Positions 38,301 to 50,204 of a stretch of 64,000 nucleotides of DNA are shown here, in pieces. The notes beneath the pieces were generated by a model. The model saw only the letters and a list, made by a program, of their open reading frames with translations. It ran no database searches and was not told the DNA's origin. The stretch's first letter is position 1. Each line of letters opens with the position of its first letter. Position numbers and translations under genes: made by a program. The stretch comes from Cheilinus undulatus (lineage: Eukaryota; Chordata; Actinopteri; Labriformes; Labridae): the NCBI RefSeq assembly GCF_018320785.1, contig NC_054882.1:555501-619500 (forward strand), written 5' to 3'.

Positions 38301-40735
38301 ATCTAATCTGGTATTAACAGATTAATCTAATCTGATACTAACAGATTTATTTAATCTGATACTAACAGATTTATTTAATCTGATACTAACAGATTTATTT
38401 AATCTGGTATTAACAGATTTATCTAATCTGATACTAACAGATTTATTTAATCTGATACTAACAGATTTATCTAATCTGATACTAACAGATTTATTTAATC
38501 TGATACTAACAGATTTATTTAATCTGATACTAACAGATTTATTTAATCTGATACTAACAGATTTATTTAATCTGGTATTAACAGATTTATCTAATCTGAT
38601 ACTAACAGATTTATTTAATCTGATACTAACAGATTTATTTAATCTGATACTAACAGATTTATTTAATCTGATACTAACAGATTTATTTAATCTGGTATTA
38701 ACAGATTTATCTAATCTGATACTAACAGATTTATTTAATCTGATACTAACAGATTTATCTAATCTGGTATAAACAGATTTATCTAATCTGGTATTAACAG
38801 ATTTATCTAATCTGGTATAAACAGATTTATTTAATCTGGTATTAACAGATTTATTTAATCTGGTATTAACAGATTTATCTAATCTGATACTAACAGATTT
38901 ATCTAATCTGGTATTAACAGATTTATTTAATCTGATACTAACAGATTTATCTAATCTGGTATTAACAGATTTATTTAATCTGATACTAACAGATTTATCT
39001 AATCTGGTATAAACAGATTTATCTAATCTGGTATAAACAGATTTATCTAATCTGATACTAACAGATTTATCTAATCTGGTATTAACAGATTTATTTAATC
39101 TGATACTAACAGATTTATCTAATCTGGTATTAACAGATTTATCTAATCTGGTATAAACAGATTTATCTAATCTGGTATTAACAGATATATCTAATCTGGT
39201 ATAAACAGATTTATCTAATCTGGTATTAACAGATTTATCTAATCTGATACTAACAGATTTATCTAATCTGGTATTAACAGATTTATTTAATCTGATACTA
39301 ACAGATTTATCTAATCTGGTATTAACAGATTTATTTAATCTGATACTAACAGATTTATCTAATCTGGTATAAACAGATTTATCTAATCTGGTATAAACAG
39401 ATTTATCTAATCTGATACTAACAGATTTATCTAATCTGGTATTAACATATTTATTTAATCTGATACTAACAGATTAATTTAATCTGATACTAACAGATTT
39501 ATTTAATCTGATACTAACAGATTTATTTAAACTGATACTAACAGATTTATTTAATCTGATACTAACAGATTTATTTAAACTGATACTAACAGATTTATTT
39601 AATCTGATACTAACAGATTTATTTAATCTGATACTAACAGATTTATTTAAACTGATACTAACAGATTTATTTAATCTGATACTAACAGATTTATTTAATC
39701 TGATACTAACAGATTAATTTAATCTGATACTAACAGATTAATCTAATCTGGTATTAACAGATTTATTTAATCTGATACTAACAGATTTATTTAATCTGAT
39801 ACTAACAGATTTATTTAATCTGATACTAACAGATTAATTTAATCTGATACTAACAGATTTATTTAAACTGATACTAACAGATTTATTTAATCTGATACTA
39901 ACAGATTTATTTAATCTGATACTAACAGATTAATTTAATCTGATACTAACAGATTAATCTAATCTGGTATTAACAGATTTATTTAATCTGATACTAACAG
40001 ATTAATTTAATCTGATACTAACAGATTTATTTAAACTGATACTAACAGATTTATTTAATCTGATACTAACAGATTTATTTAATCTGATACTAACAGATTA
40101 ATTTAATCTGATACTAACAGATTTATTTAAACTGATACTAACAGATTTATTTAATCTGATACTAACAGATTTATTTAATCTGATACTAACAGATTAATTT
40201 AATCTGATACTAACAGATTTATTTAATCTGATACTAACAGATTTATTTAAACTGATACTAACAGATTAATTTAATCTGATACTAACAGATTAATCTAATC
40301 TGGTATTAACAGATTTATTTAATCTGATACTAACAGATTAATTTAATCTGATACTAACAGATTAATCTAATCTGGTATTAACAGATTTATTTAATCTGAT
40401 ACTAACAGATTAATTTAATCTGATACTAACAGATTTATCTAATCTGGTATTAACAGATTTATTTAATCTGATACTAACAGATTAATCTAATCTGGTATTA
40501 ACAGATTTATTTAATCTGATACTAACAGATTAATTTAATCTGATACTAACAGATTTATCTAATCTGGTATAAACAGATTTATCTAATCTGGTATTAACAG
40601 ATTTATCTAATCTGATACTAACAGATTTATTTAATCTGATACTAACAGATTTATTTAAACTGATACTAACAGATTAATTTAATCTGATACTAACAGATTA
40701 ATCTAATCTGGTATTAACATATTTATCTAATCTGA
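35352..40735. repeat. Satellite-like array, 24-bp palindromic unit, about 224 copies
   Basis: The unit reads AATCTGATACTAACAGATTT plus ATTT. Its arms AATCTG and CAGATT are exact inverse complements around a 7-base loop, so every copy is a small inverted repeat; the common variant with ...CAGATTAATC extends the arms. Variants GATACTAAC/GGTATTAAC and TTATTT/TTATCT are interleaved in patterns, and blocks of several units recur. The plus-strand frame is open for the first 1.3 kb only because 24 is a multiple of 3. It lies in the region upstream of the visible atg14 exons. Confidence 0.97.
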
Positions 40736-41124
40736 TAGATTAATCTAGAGTTTTAAATCAGAGCTTTAAGTGTATCAATATCTGGTCAGAAACAGATCTT
40801 TAAATCAGCAGCTAGACTAATTTATCACTTCCATTGATCAGAAACAGATCTTTTTTAAATCAGTCTAGTGTTCCTGCCGTCAAGTACTCAGTCTCTGACG
40901 CAGATCAGTCTGCGGCACAGCTAACAGGCTAGCAGAGCTAACAGGCTAACGGAGCTGACAGGCTAACAACACAGCTAAAGGGCTAGCAGAGCTAACAGGC
41001 TAACGGAGCTAACAGGCTAACAACACAGCTAAAGGGCTAGCAGAGCTAACAGGCTAACGGAGCTAACAGGCTAACAACACAGCTAAAGGGCTAGCAGAGC
41101 TAACAGGCTAACGGAGCTAACAGG
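40736..41124. repeat. Minisatellite, 54-bp unit (GCTAACAGGCTAAC type), about 4 copies
   Basis: From about 40915 to 41130 a 54-bp unit containing GGCTAGCAGAGCTAACAGGC is repeated (the same landmark at 40980, 41034 and 41088). The sequence before it (40736-40914) is unique. Confidence 0.8.
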
Positions 41125-41325
41125 CTAACCGGACGCTGTATCTTCACCAAAGCCAGAGTCAGAGCTGGTGAGGCGGACGTCATTGACGTCATTGATCGCC
41201 GTGTGCCCCATGGTGGTCATCTGATCGATAATCAGGCCATTATTAATCCGATATCCTGATCGAACCCCCACGAGCTCACTCTCAGCAGGTTTTGTTTTCA
41301 TCTACACACTCCCACACTTCCGGTG
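41125..41325 (-). promoter_or_regulatory. Candidate promoter and first exon, possibly of atg14
   Basis: On the minus strand an ETS-type site (ACCGGAAGTG, 41315-41324) is followed about 100 bases on by an ATG in a perfect Kozak context (ACCACCATGG, ATG at 41211) that opens a frame of 28 codons (31 from an in-frame ATG at 41220) ending at 41125. Within it lies a full CRE palindrome TGACGTCA (41184-41191) and a second near-CRE beside it. The position fits the atg14 5' end. However, no donor in this frame matches the phase of the next known atg14 exon, and the expected cysteine motifs are absent. It could be a promoter only, or the first of two missing exons. Confidence 0.35.
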
Positions 41326-41589
41326 TCATCGGGAACGTGACGGTTTGTTTATGTTGTGACGTTTTGGGGCGGGGCTTCTATAAACGAAGCTGAGAAAGTG
41401 TAGTTTACAATGATTTAAAGCAAATTTACATATGAGGTTTGGCAGTTTAGCGCAGAGTTACAGTGAAGCAGTGAGAGCAGATCTGAAATACAGCAGAGCT
41501 TTAATGTTCAGTAGCTGCTCTACTTTCTGACACTCTGTGGCTGTTCAGTGAAATTACTCAGAGTCTCTGGTAATAAAGAAAAAAACCCT
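41326..41589. other. GC-poor spacer next to the candidate promoter
   Basis: Contains GTGACGTTTTGGGGCGGGGC at about 41355-41375, a GC-box-like motif that may belong to the same promoter. Otherwise nothing recognised. Confidence 0.35.
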
Positions 41590-43520
41590 GAAATCAGCAG
41601 TCTAGGACTAATACTAGCATCAATATCATTGATCAGAAACAGATCAATAGTTAAATCAGCAGTCTAGGACTAATACTAGCATCAATATCATTGATCAGAA
41701 ACAGATCAATAGTTAAATCAGCAGTCTAGGACTAATACTAGCATCAATATCATTGATCAGAAACAGATCAATAGTTAAATCAGCAGTCTAGGACTAATAC
41801 TAGCATCAATATCATTGATCAGAAACAGATCAATAGTTAAATCAGCAGTCTAGGACTAATACTAGCATCAATATCATTGATCAGAAACAGATCAATAGTT
41901 AAATCAGCAGGCTAGGACTAATACTAGCATCAATATCATTGATCAGAAACAGATCAATAGTTAAATCAGCAGGCTAGGACTAATACTAGCATCAATATCA
42001 TTGATCAGAAACAGATCAATAGTTAAATCAGCAGGCTAGGACTAATACTAGCATCAATATCATTGATCAGAAACAGATCAATAGTTAAATCAGCAGGCTA
42101 GGACTAATACTAGCATCAATATCATTGATCAGAAGCAGATCAATAGTTAAATCAGCAGTCTAGGACTAATACTAGCATCAATATCATTGATCAGAAACAG
42201 ATCAATAGTTAAATCAGCAGTCTAGGACTAATACTAGCATCAATATCATTGATCAGAAACAGATCAATAGTTAAATCAGCAGGCTAGGACTAATACTAGC
42301 ATCAATATCATTGATCAGAAACAGATCAATAGTTAAATCAGCAGTCTAGGACTAATACTAGCATCAATATCATTGATCAGAAACAGATCAATAGTTAAAT
42401 CAGCAGGCTAGGACTAATACTAGCATCAATATCATTGATCAGAAACAGATCAATAGTTAAATCAGCAGGCTAGGACTAATACTAGCATCAATATCATTGA
42501 TCAGAAACAGATCAATAGTTAAATCAGCAGTCTAGGACTAATACTAGCATCAATATCATTGATCAGAAGCAGATCAATAGTTAAATCAGCAGTCTAGGAC
42601 TAATACTAGCATCAATATCATTGATCAGAAACAGATCAATAGTTAAATCAGCAGGCTAGGACTAATACTAGCATCAATATCATTGATCAGAAACAGATCA
42701 ATAGTTAAATCAGCAGGCTAGGACTAATACTAGCATCAATATCATTGATCAGAAACAGATCAATAGTTAAATCAGCAGTCTAGGACTAATACTAGCATCA
42801 ATATCATTGATCAGAAACAGATCAATAGTTAAATCAGCAGTCTAGGACTAATACTAGCATCAATATCATTGATCAGAAACAGATCAATAGTTAAATCAGC
42901 AGGCTAGGACTAATACTAGCATCAATATCATTGATCAGAAACAGATCAATAGTTAAATCAGCAGGCTAGGACTAATACTAGCATCAATATCATTGATCAG
43001 AAACAGATCAATAGTTAAATCAGCAGGCTAGGACTAATACTAGCATCAATATCATTGATCAGAAACAGATCAATAGTTAAATCAGCAGGCTAGGACTAAT
43101 ACTAGCATCAATATCATTGATCAGAAACAGATCAATAGTTAAATCAGCAGGCTAGGACTAATACTAGCATCAATATCATTGATCAGAAACAGATCAATAG
43201 TTAAATCAGCAGTCTAGGACTAATACTAGCATCAATATCATTGATCAGAAACAGATCAATAGTTAAATCAGCAGGCTAGGACTAATACTAGCATCAATAT
43301 CATTGATCAGAAACAGATCAATAGTTAAATCAGCAGGCTAGGACTAATACTAGCATCAATATCATTGATCAGAAACAGATCAATAGTTAAATCAGCAGTC
43401 TAGGACTAATACTAGCATCAATATCATTGATCAGAAACAGATCAATAGTTAAATCAGCAGGCTAGGACTAATACTAGCATCAATATATTATTGATCAGAA
43501 ACAGATCAATAGTTAAATCA
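41590..43520. repeat. Minisatellite, 62-bp unit, about 31 copies
   Basis: Units contain CTAGGACTAATACTAGCATC and GATCAGAAACAGATCAATAG. Copies are nearly identical; the main variant is AGTCTAGG against AGGCTAGG, distributed in runs. The array ends about 30 bases past the likely tbpl2 poly(A) signal. Confidence 0.97.
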
Positions 43521-43551
43521 GGATGAATGAATGAACAGAAGTGAAGATGAC

Positions 43552-43557
43552 TTTATT
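43552..43557 (-). terminator. Likely poly(A) signal of tbpl2
   Basis: AATAAA on the minus strand about 140 bases beyond the tbpl2 stop codon, just before the 62-bp array begins. Confidence 0.6.
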
Positions 43558-43693
43558 CTCATCAGGATCAATCTTTGACAGAGACTCTAAAACAAACAAA
43601 CAGTCTCGATCCTCCATGTTTAAATAAAAGACATAAACAGGAAGTTTAATTTTATAAACTTAAGTAACAGGAAGTGATGTCAGAGGTCCTTCC

Positions 43694-46600
43694 TCACTGT
43701 TTCCTGAATCCTCTGAGGATTGGATAAATGTTCTCAAAGGCCTCATAGATCTCTGCTCGCTCTTTAGCTCCTGGAATACAGCAGAGATACAGAAAGGTTG
43801 GAACCTTATTTAAAACAGAGAGAGAGCAGGATTAACGTTCAGGGCTGTCACCACGCAAACAGACAAACAGATCAGGGCGTTTACCGGTCAGGACCACCTT
43901 CCCAGACACAAAGATGAGGAGAACAATGCGAGGCTTCACCATCCGATAGATCAGACCAGGAAACAGCTCTGGTTCATAACTGAGGAAAAAATAGACACCG
44001 GGGGCGCTGTGGTCTATGATAGACTTTAATGTCAATAACATCAACGCTAATAAACATTCAATCCTTGCCTTCAAAGACGATTTCATCAAAGATTTTTAAA
44101 CATTCCATCCTTGCCTACAAAGATGATTTCATCAAAGATTTTTAAACATTCCATCCTTGCCTTCAAAGATGATTTCATCAAAGATTTTTAATATTCCATC
44201 CTTGCCTTCAAAGATGATTTTATCAAAGATTTTTAAACATTCCATCCTTGCTTTCAAAGAGGATTTCATCAAAGATTTTTTAACATTCCATCCTTGCCTT
44301 CAAAGACGATTTCATCAAAGATTTTTAAACATTCCATCCTTGCCTTCAAAGATGATTTCATCAAAGATTTTTAAACATTCCATCCTTGCCTTCAAAGATG
44401 ATTTTATCAAAGATTTTTAAACATTCCATCCTTGCCTTCAAAGACGATTTCATCAAAGATTTTTAAACATTCCATCCTTGCCTTCAAAGACGATTTCATC
44501 AAAGATTTTTAAACATTCCATCCTTGCCTTCAAAGACGATTTCATCAAAGATTTTTAAACATTCCATCCTTGCCTACAAAGATGACTTCATCAAAGATTT
44601 TTAAACATTCCATCCTTGCCTTCAAAGATGATTTTATCAAAGATTTTTAAACATTCCATCCTTGCTTTCAAAGAGGATTTCATCAAAGATTTTTAAACAT
44701 TCCATCCTTGCCTTCAAAGACGATTTCATCAAAGATTTTTAAACATTCCATCCTTGCCTTCAAAGATGATTTCATCAAAGATTTTTAAACATTCCATCCT
44801 TGCCTTCAAAGATGATTTTATCAAAGATTTTTAAACATTCCATCCTTGCCTTCAAAGATGATTTCATCAAAGATTTTTAAACATTCCATCCTTGCCTTCA
44901 AAGATGATTTCATCAAAGATTTTTAAACATTCCATCCTTGCCTTCAAAGATGATTTTATCAAAGATTTTTAAACATTCCATCCTTGCCTTCAAAGATGAT
45001 TTCATCAAAGATTTTTAAACATTCCATCCTTGCCTTCAAAGATGATTTCATCAAAGATTTTTAAACATTCCATCCTTGCCTGGTAAATACCAGCCAGTCT
45101 GAGAGACAGGTGAGAGGTGGAAACAGGGTCTGAAGGGATCTGTCCAATCAGAGGGGAGCTCTGTCATGATGTCATGGGTCTGTTCATGGTGTAATTGATT
45201 GATAGAGATCATTAAAGTGAGATCAATGAAAGCTGCACTGGGTGGACCCAGCTCTAAAAGCTAAGCTAGGCTAACTTCTCTGGGTGTGACTGCTTAGCTA
45301 ACAGGCCCTCAGGTGTTCCTACCTGCTGAACTGCTGGTGGGTCAGGACCAGTCCCTCCAGTCTGATGGGGAAGCAAACGTCACAGCTTGCCACCATGTTC
45401 TGGATCTTAAAATCCAGAAAGCGAGCGGGAAAGCCCAGCTTCTGAACCACACGAGCGTACTTCCTGGCCGCTAACCGAGACTGCTCCTCACTGCACATGC
45501 TCACAAAAACACAGGGGGGAGGAGCCAGCTTAGTCAGCTGAGTGATGAGGTCACTGGACAGGTAAAGGTACAGGTAGACAGACAGGTAAAGGTACAGGTA
45601 GACAGACAGGTAAAGGTACGGGTAAACAGGTAAAGGTACAGGTAGACAGACAGGTAAAGGTACGGGTAAACAGGTAAAGGTACAGGTAGACAGACAGGTA
45701 AAGGTACAGGTAAACAGACAGGTAAAGGTACAGGTAGACAGACAGGTAAAGGTACGGGTAAACAGGTAAAGGTACAGGTAGACAGACAGGTAAAGGTACA
45801 GGTAAACAGACAGGTAAAGGTACAGGGAGACAGACAGGTAAAGGTACAGGTAAACACACAGGTAAAGGTACAGGTAAACAGACAGGTAAAGGTACGGGTA
45901 AACAGGTAAAGGTACAGGTAGACAGACAGGTAAAGGTACAGGGAGACAGACAGGTAAAGGTACAGGGAGACAGACAGGTAAAGGTACAGGTAGACAGACA
46001 GGTAAAGGTACAGGTAGACAGACAGGTAAAGGTACAGGTAGACAGACAGGTAAAGGTACAGGAAGACAGGTAAACAGACAGGAAGACAGTTAAACAGACA
46101 GGTAAAGGTACAGGAAGACAGGTAAAGGTACAGGTAGACAGGTAAAGGTACAGCAAGACAGGTAAAGGTACAGGGAGACAGACAGGTAAAGGTACAGGGA
46201 GACATACAGGTAAAGGTACAGGTAAACAGACAGGTTAAGGTACAGGTAGACTGACAGGTAAAGGTACAGGTAAACAGACAGGTAAAGGTACAGGTAAACA
46301 GACAGGTAAAGGTACAGGTAGACAGACAGCTAAAGGTACAGGGAGACAGACAGGTAAAGGTAGAGGTAAACAGACAGGTAAAGGTACGGGTAAACAGGTA
46401 AAGGTACAGGTAGACAGACAGGTAAAGGTACAGGTAAACAGGTAAAGGTACAGGGAGACAGACAGGTAAAGGTACAGGGAGACAGACAGGTAAAGGTACA
46501 GGGAGACAGACAGGTAAAGGTACAGGTAAACAGGTAAAGGTACAGGTAGACAGACAGGTAAAGGTACAAGAAGACAGGTAAAGGTACAGGTAGACAGACA

Positions 46601-49600
46601 GGTAAAGGTACAGGTAGACAGGTAAAGGTACAGGAAGACAGGAAAAGGTACAGGTAGACAATCAGGTAAAGGTACAGGTAGACAGGTAAAGGTACAGGAA
46701 GACAGGTAAAGGTACAGCAAGACAGGTAAAGGTACAGGGAGACAGACAGGTAAAGGTACAGGGAGACAGGTAAAGGTACAGGTAGATAGACAGGTAAAGG
46801 TACAGGGAGACAGACAGGTAAAGGTACAGGGAGACAGACAGGTAAAGGTACAGGTAAACAGACAGGTAAAGGTACAGGTAGACAGACAGGTAAAGGTACA
46901 GGTAGACAGGTAAAGGTACAGGAAGACAGGTAAAGGTACAGCAAGACAGGTAAAGGTACAGGGAGACAGGTAAAGGTACAGGTAGACAGACAGGTAAAGG
47001 TACAGGTAACCACACCTCTTAGCTCCTGTACACACCATCTTCCCTGAGCTAAAGATGAGCGCTGTGGTTCTGGGTTCTCTGATTCTCATGATTGCAGCTG
47101 CAAAGCGCTGAAGGAAGAGAAACAAGACTGTGTTAAACCCTGGTATATGGCTGACTGCATCTATCTGCTGTCTGTACAAATGCCTGACTGAAGTGTGTTC
47201 TGGCAGAGTGACTCTTTGTAGAGGTGTCTAAGTGTGCTGGCCCTAGTGCCTCCGGGTTGAGAATTGAAGGGTCCTAATTCCTGTTCTGTTCAGAAATCCA
47301 GATCATAGAGATCGGTTCAGCAAGAACAGCTGGCTCTTTCAGCTCCTATATGGCTCTTTATTCAGAACCACCACATCATAGAACTGTCTTCATGGCTTAC
47401 AGAGAAGAACGTGTTCCTACTGATGGTGAAACACTCAGAGATTGAGTGGTGAAGGATCGGTCTGAACACATCTGGCCCATTTACACCCATCCTACACCTG
47501 AAACTGTCCTCTCACCTTTGGGTTGTACTCAGCATTTCTGGCCTGCAGGGCGATAAACTTCAAGTCCAGAGGACAGCCCAGGTTCACCGTAGAGACGATG
47601 TTCCTACAGAGAGACCTCATCACATGTGGATTCTTCCACTGCACAAAATAGTTCCAGGAAATACCTCAAAAACGACTGATTTATCATCATAAATATCAGA
47701 ATAATAAATATCAAAAATCATGTAAACATCAAAAAGGAACATCCTGATAAACACGTAAACAAACATCAGAGTAACGTAAACATCCTGATAAACACGTAAA
47801 CAAACATCAGAGTAACGTAAACATCCTGATAAACACATAAACAAACATCACAATGGATATAAACATCCTGATAAACACATAAACAAACATCACAATGGAT
47901 ATAAACATCCTGATAAACACATAAACAAACATCACAATGGATATAAACATCCTGATAAACACATAAACAAACATCCCAAGGATGTAAACATCCTGAAAAA
48001 CATGTAAACAAACATCCCAAGGATGTAAACATCCTGAAAAACACGTAAACAAACATCACAACGGCATAAACATTCTGACTAACATGTAAACAAACGTCAC
48101 AAGGATGTAAACATCCTGAAAAACACGTAAACAAACATCACAACGGCGTAAACATCCTGATTAACATGTAAACAAACATCACAGCAACGTAAACATCCTG
48201 TAAATAAACACGGTGCTGACTGTAGCTGGGGGATGATCCCTGACTTCTCCGTCACCGGGGTCATCGGGGTCATTGGGGTCATGGGGGTCATAGGGCAGAA
48301 GGGGGAGGTCAAATGTGTGGACAGTGGCACCCCCTGCTGGCTGTCAGCTGTAGTGGAATCCTGGGAGTTGAAGTCAGTGAAGACGCCACTGTCCTGAGAC
48401 ACGTTGGGATCAGTGGTCTGACCATCAGCTGACAGGTGAGAAATAAACAGGGAGGTTTAAACAATCAACAATTTTATTTAAATGTAAATGTTTACTATCA
48501 GATAAATAATTCGTATGAGGATCAGATGACCAGTCGTGTCTCTGATGGTCTTTATGGTTCTATTAGAGTAGTTAGCTTGTAATTAGCTGGTTCAATAAGA
48601 TCAGTTAGCATCCACCTGAGAGATTCTGATCAATTCAAGATTATTGATGAAAAACATCTGTGATGCCATACCATTGTTGTCATGACGACCAGTCTCTTCC
48701 TGTGAGCTGAGGTCATCAGGCAGGAAGCTGAGGTCCAGCTCATCGCTTGGCTCTGGCTCTGCCTTCATTGACAGGAAGGAGGAGTCCTGAACAGAGGGGG
48801 CGGGGCTCTGTGCAGGTTGGACAGGGGTTTGTAGGTCCAGGCCTTCCCCCAGCATGAAGTTGGAGTCCTGCAGAAGCAGACAGATACCCCTTTTCCATCA
48901 AAAGAACCAGGAGCTCGTTCAGTGCTAGTGCTTGTGCCAGTGCTTAGTTGGTTCTAATCACGTTCTTCATAAGAACTGGTTTGGTTTTCCACCGGCAAGG
49001 AGCCAAGTTGGAGCCACGTCATTGCATCACCTTAAAACATCAGTACGTCATTGCATTTTACCCAAGGACGCTCGAGACTCCCCCTCATTAACTGTATGTC
49101 TATTATAAAAATTTGTCTCTTACACGTCAATGATTCATTCTAATAGCTCCACCTCCTCCACCCCAGCCTCCTCCTTTATAGACTAAAGCTCCACCTCCTC
49201 CACCCCAGCCTCCTCCTTTATAGACTAAAGCTCCACCTCCTCCACCCCAGCCTCCTCCTTTATAGACTAAAGCTCCACCTCCTCCACCCCAGCCTCCTCC
49301 TTTATAGACTAAAGTAAAATATTACACAATAAATTAGTGTTTATGAAAGAAAAAATATTTGAGTCCTCCTCTTCAACCCCTGAGTGCTAACACTGTTCAA
49401 ACTCAAGTCTTAATTCAAGTCCATGTCATCAGTGCTTAAGTCCAAGTTGAGTCATGAGTCCTCCAAATCAGGACTCGAGTCAGACTCAAGTCCAAGTCCT
49501 AGACTTGAGTACTACAACACTGCCATCAGCAGACTCCTGAGTATTTCCATGTTGATGCACCAGCATAGTCCTAACACTGGAGCCGACTGGTTGAGCAGTG

Positions 49601-50204
49601 TCACATGTGACTAGTGACTAGACCTGAAGGGAAACAGGTGTTCATGAAGTATTTACGGCAGAATTGTCCACATCTGATTATTTCCAACACCAGATGGCAG
49701 CATAGAACATTCTAGAACCACAGAGGAGCACTGATGACTGATGGTTCATTCTGAGGCTGAGAGCTGATGCTGATGTTTAACCGATGCAGATCAGAAATAT
49801 CTGTGATGTTGAAGCAAAGGGACACAAGCATCAGAATAAACAGACGTTCAGGTGTGATGGTGTTGTTTTTACTGAATCAGCTGTTTGAGTCAGGTCTGCA
49901 GAGCCCCCCCAGCCGGTCTGATGCTCCTCTGACGGGCCAGAGTCAGAGTCCGGCTGTGAGGGTTTAGCCTCTAACAGGTTTATTCTCTCAGTGTGTAACA
50001 CACTTAACCTCAACACTGAAGGAAAAGAGCCAGTGTTTCAGTTTGGTTTTCTTTTTCTGTCACAGAGGGATGCATCTGTCACCAAATAAAACATCCTACC
50101 AAACATTTTCATGTCAATCTTCTGTTTTAAATAAAATTTGAACTTTTTTTACTCACATCTGCTATTGAGTCATCAAAGTATCGCTCCAACGCCGACTCAT
50201 CCAT
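43694..50204 (-). CDS. tbpl2: TBP-like protein 2 (TRF3), TATA-binding core factor
   Basis: Eight coding exons join in phase to 323 codons: 50157-50204, 48672-48867, 48221-48428, 47516-47603, 47016-47107, 45323-45490, 43885-43979, 43694-43770. Residues 1-140 form a short acidic N terminus ([26 protein letters not shown]) ending in MTPMTP repeats; there is no polyglutamine as in TBP. The last 180 residues are the two-lobed saddle ([66 protein letters not shown]). TBPL2 replaces TBP at many promoters in vertebrate oocytes and binds TFIIA and TFIIB. The N terminus and position next to atg14 favour tbpl2 over tbp. Oddities: RFAAAIM and SCDVCFP where family members usually have RFAAVIM and SCDVK/RFP; a weak donor GTGTGG after exon 5. 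Introns 3, 5 and 6 are mostly minisatellite. Confidence 0.95.
44085..45080. repeat. Minisatellite, 46-bp unit, about 21 copies
   Basis: Units contain AACATTCCATCCTTGCCTTC and AAAGATGATTTCATCAAAGA. It makes up about three quarters of tbpl2 intron 6 (between exons 45323-45490 and 43885-43979). Confidence 0.95.
45555..47008. repeat. Minisatellite, 24/16-bp units filling tbpl2 intron 5
   Basis: Alternating units GGTAAAGGTACAG plus GTAGACAGACA, AAACAGACA, GGAGACAGACA or the short form lacking the second part. The array starts 8 bases inside the exon 5 donor and reaches to about 65 bases before the exon 6 acceptor, so it is about 95% of the intron. In the tbpl2 sense the strand is pyrimidine-rich with almost no AG dinucleotide over hundreds of bases. 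Long minus-strand frames through it are artefacts. Confidence 0.95.
47108..47515. other. tbpl2 intron 4, unique sequence
   Basis: Array-free intron between exons 47516-47603 and 47016-47107. It may hold an old mobile-element fragment (GAACAGCTGGCTCTTTCAGC region near 47325), but I cannot assign it. Confidence 0.35.
47750..48205. repeat. Minisatellite, 42-bp unit, about 11 copies
   Basis: Units contain AAACATCCTGATAAACACAT and AAACAAACATCACAATGG, with more diverged copies at the right. It occupies about three quarters of tbpl2 intron 3. Confidence 0.9.
48868..50156. other. tbpl2 intron 1
   Basis: Holds the four-copy 42-bp array described separately. The stretch at about 48885-49050 (CCCTTTTCCATCAAAAGAAC onwards) looks like a fish MITE end, but no matching inverted end was confirmed. 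The rest has no recognised feature. Confidence 0.35.
49148..49312. repeat. Minisatellite, 42-bp unit, 4 copies
   Basis: Four nearly identical copies of a unit with CTCCACCTCCTCCACCCCAG and CCTCCTCCTTTATAGACTAA, in tbpl2 intron 1. Confidence 0.9.

Noticed and set aside
41125-41220. Calling the 31-codon frame atg14 exon 1
   Set aside because: No donor leaves the two bases needed by the exon at 34249; joining at GGTTAGC would give an early stop, and cysteine motifs are absent.
45534-47179. Cys/Pro/Leu/Tyr-rich minus frames up to 375 codons
   Set aside because: Read-through of the tbpl2 intron 5 array; only the end of one frame (exon 5, 47016-47107) is real coding sequence.
43694-50204. Canonical tbp instead of tbpl2
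   Set aside because: No polyglutamine tract; the FLPDDL-type N terminus and the atg14 neighbourhood fit tbpl2.
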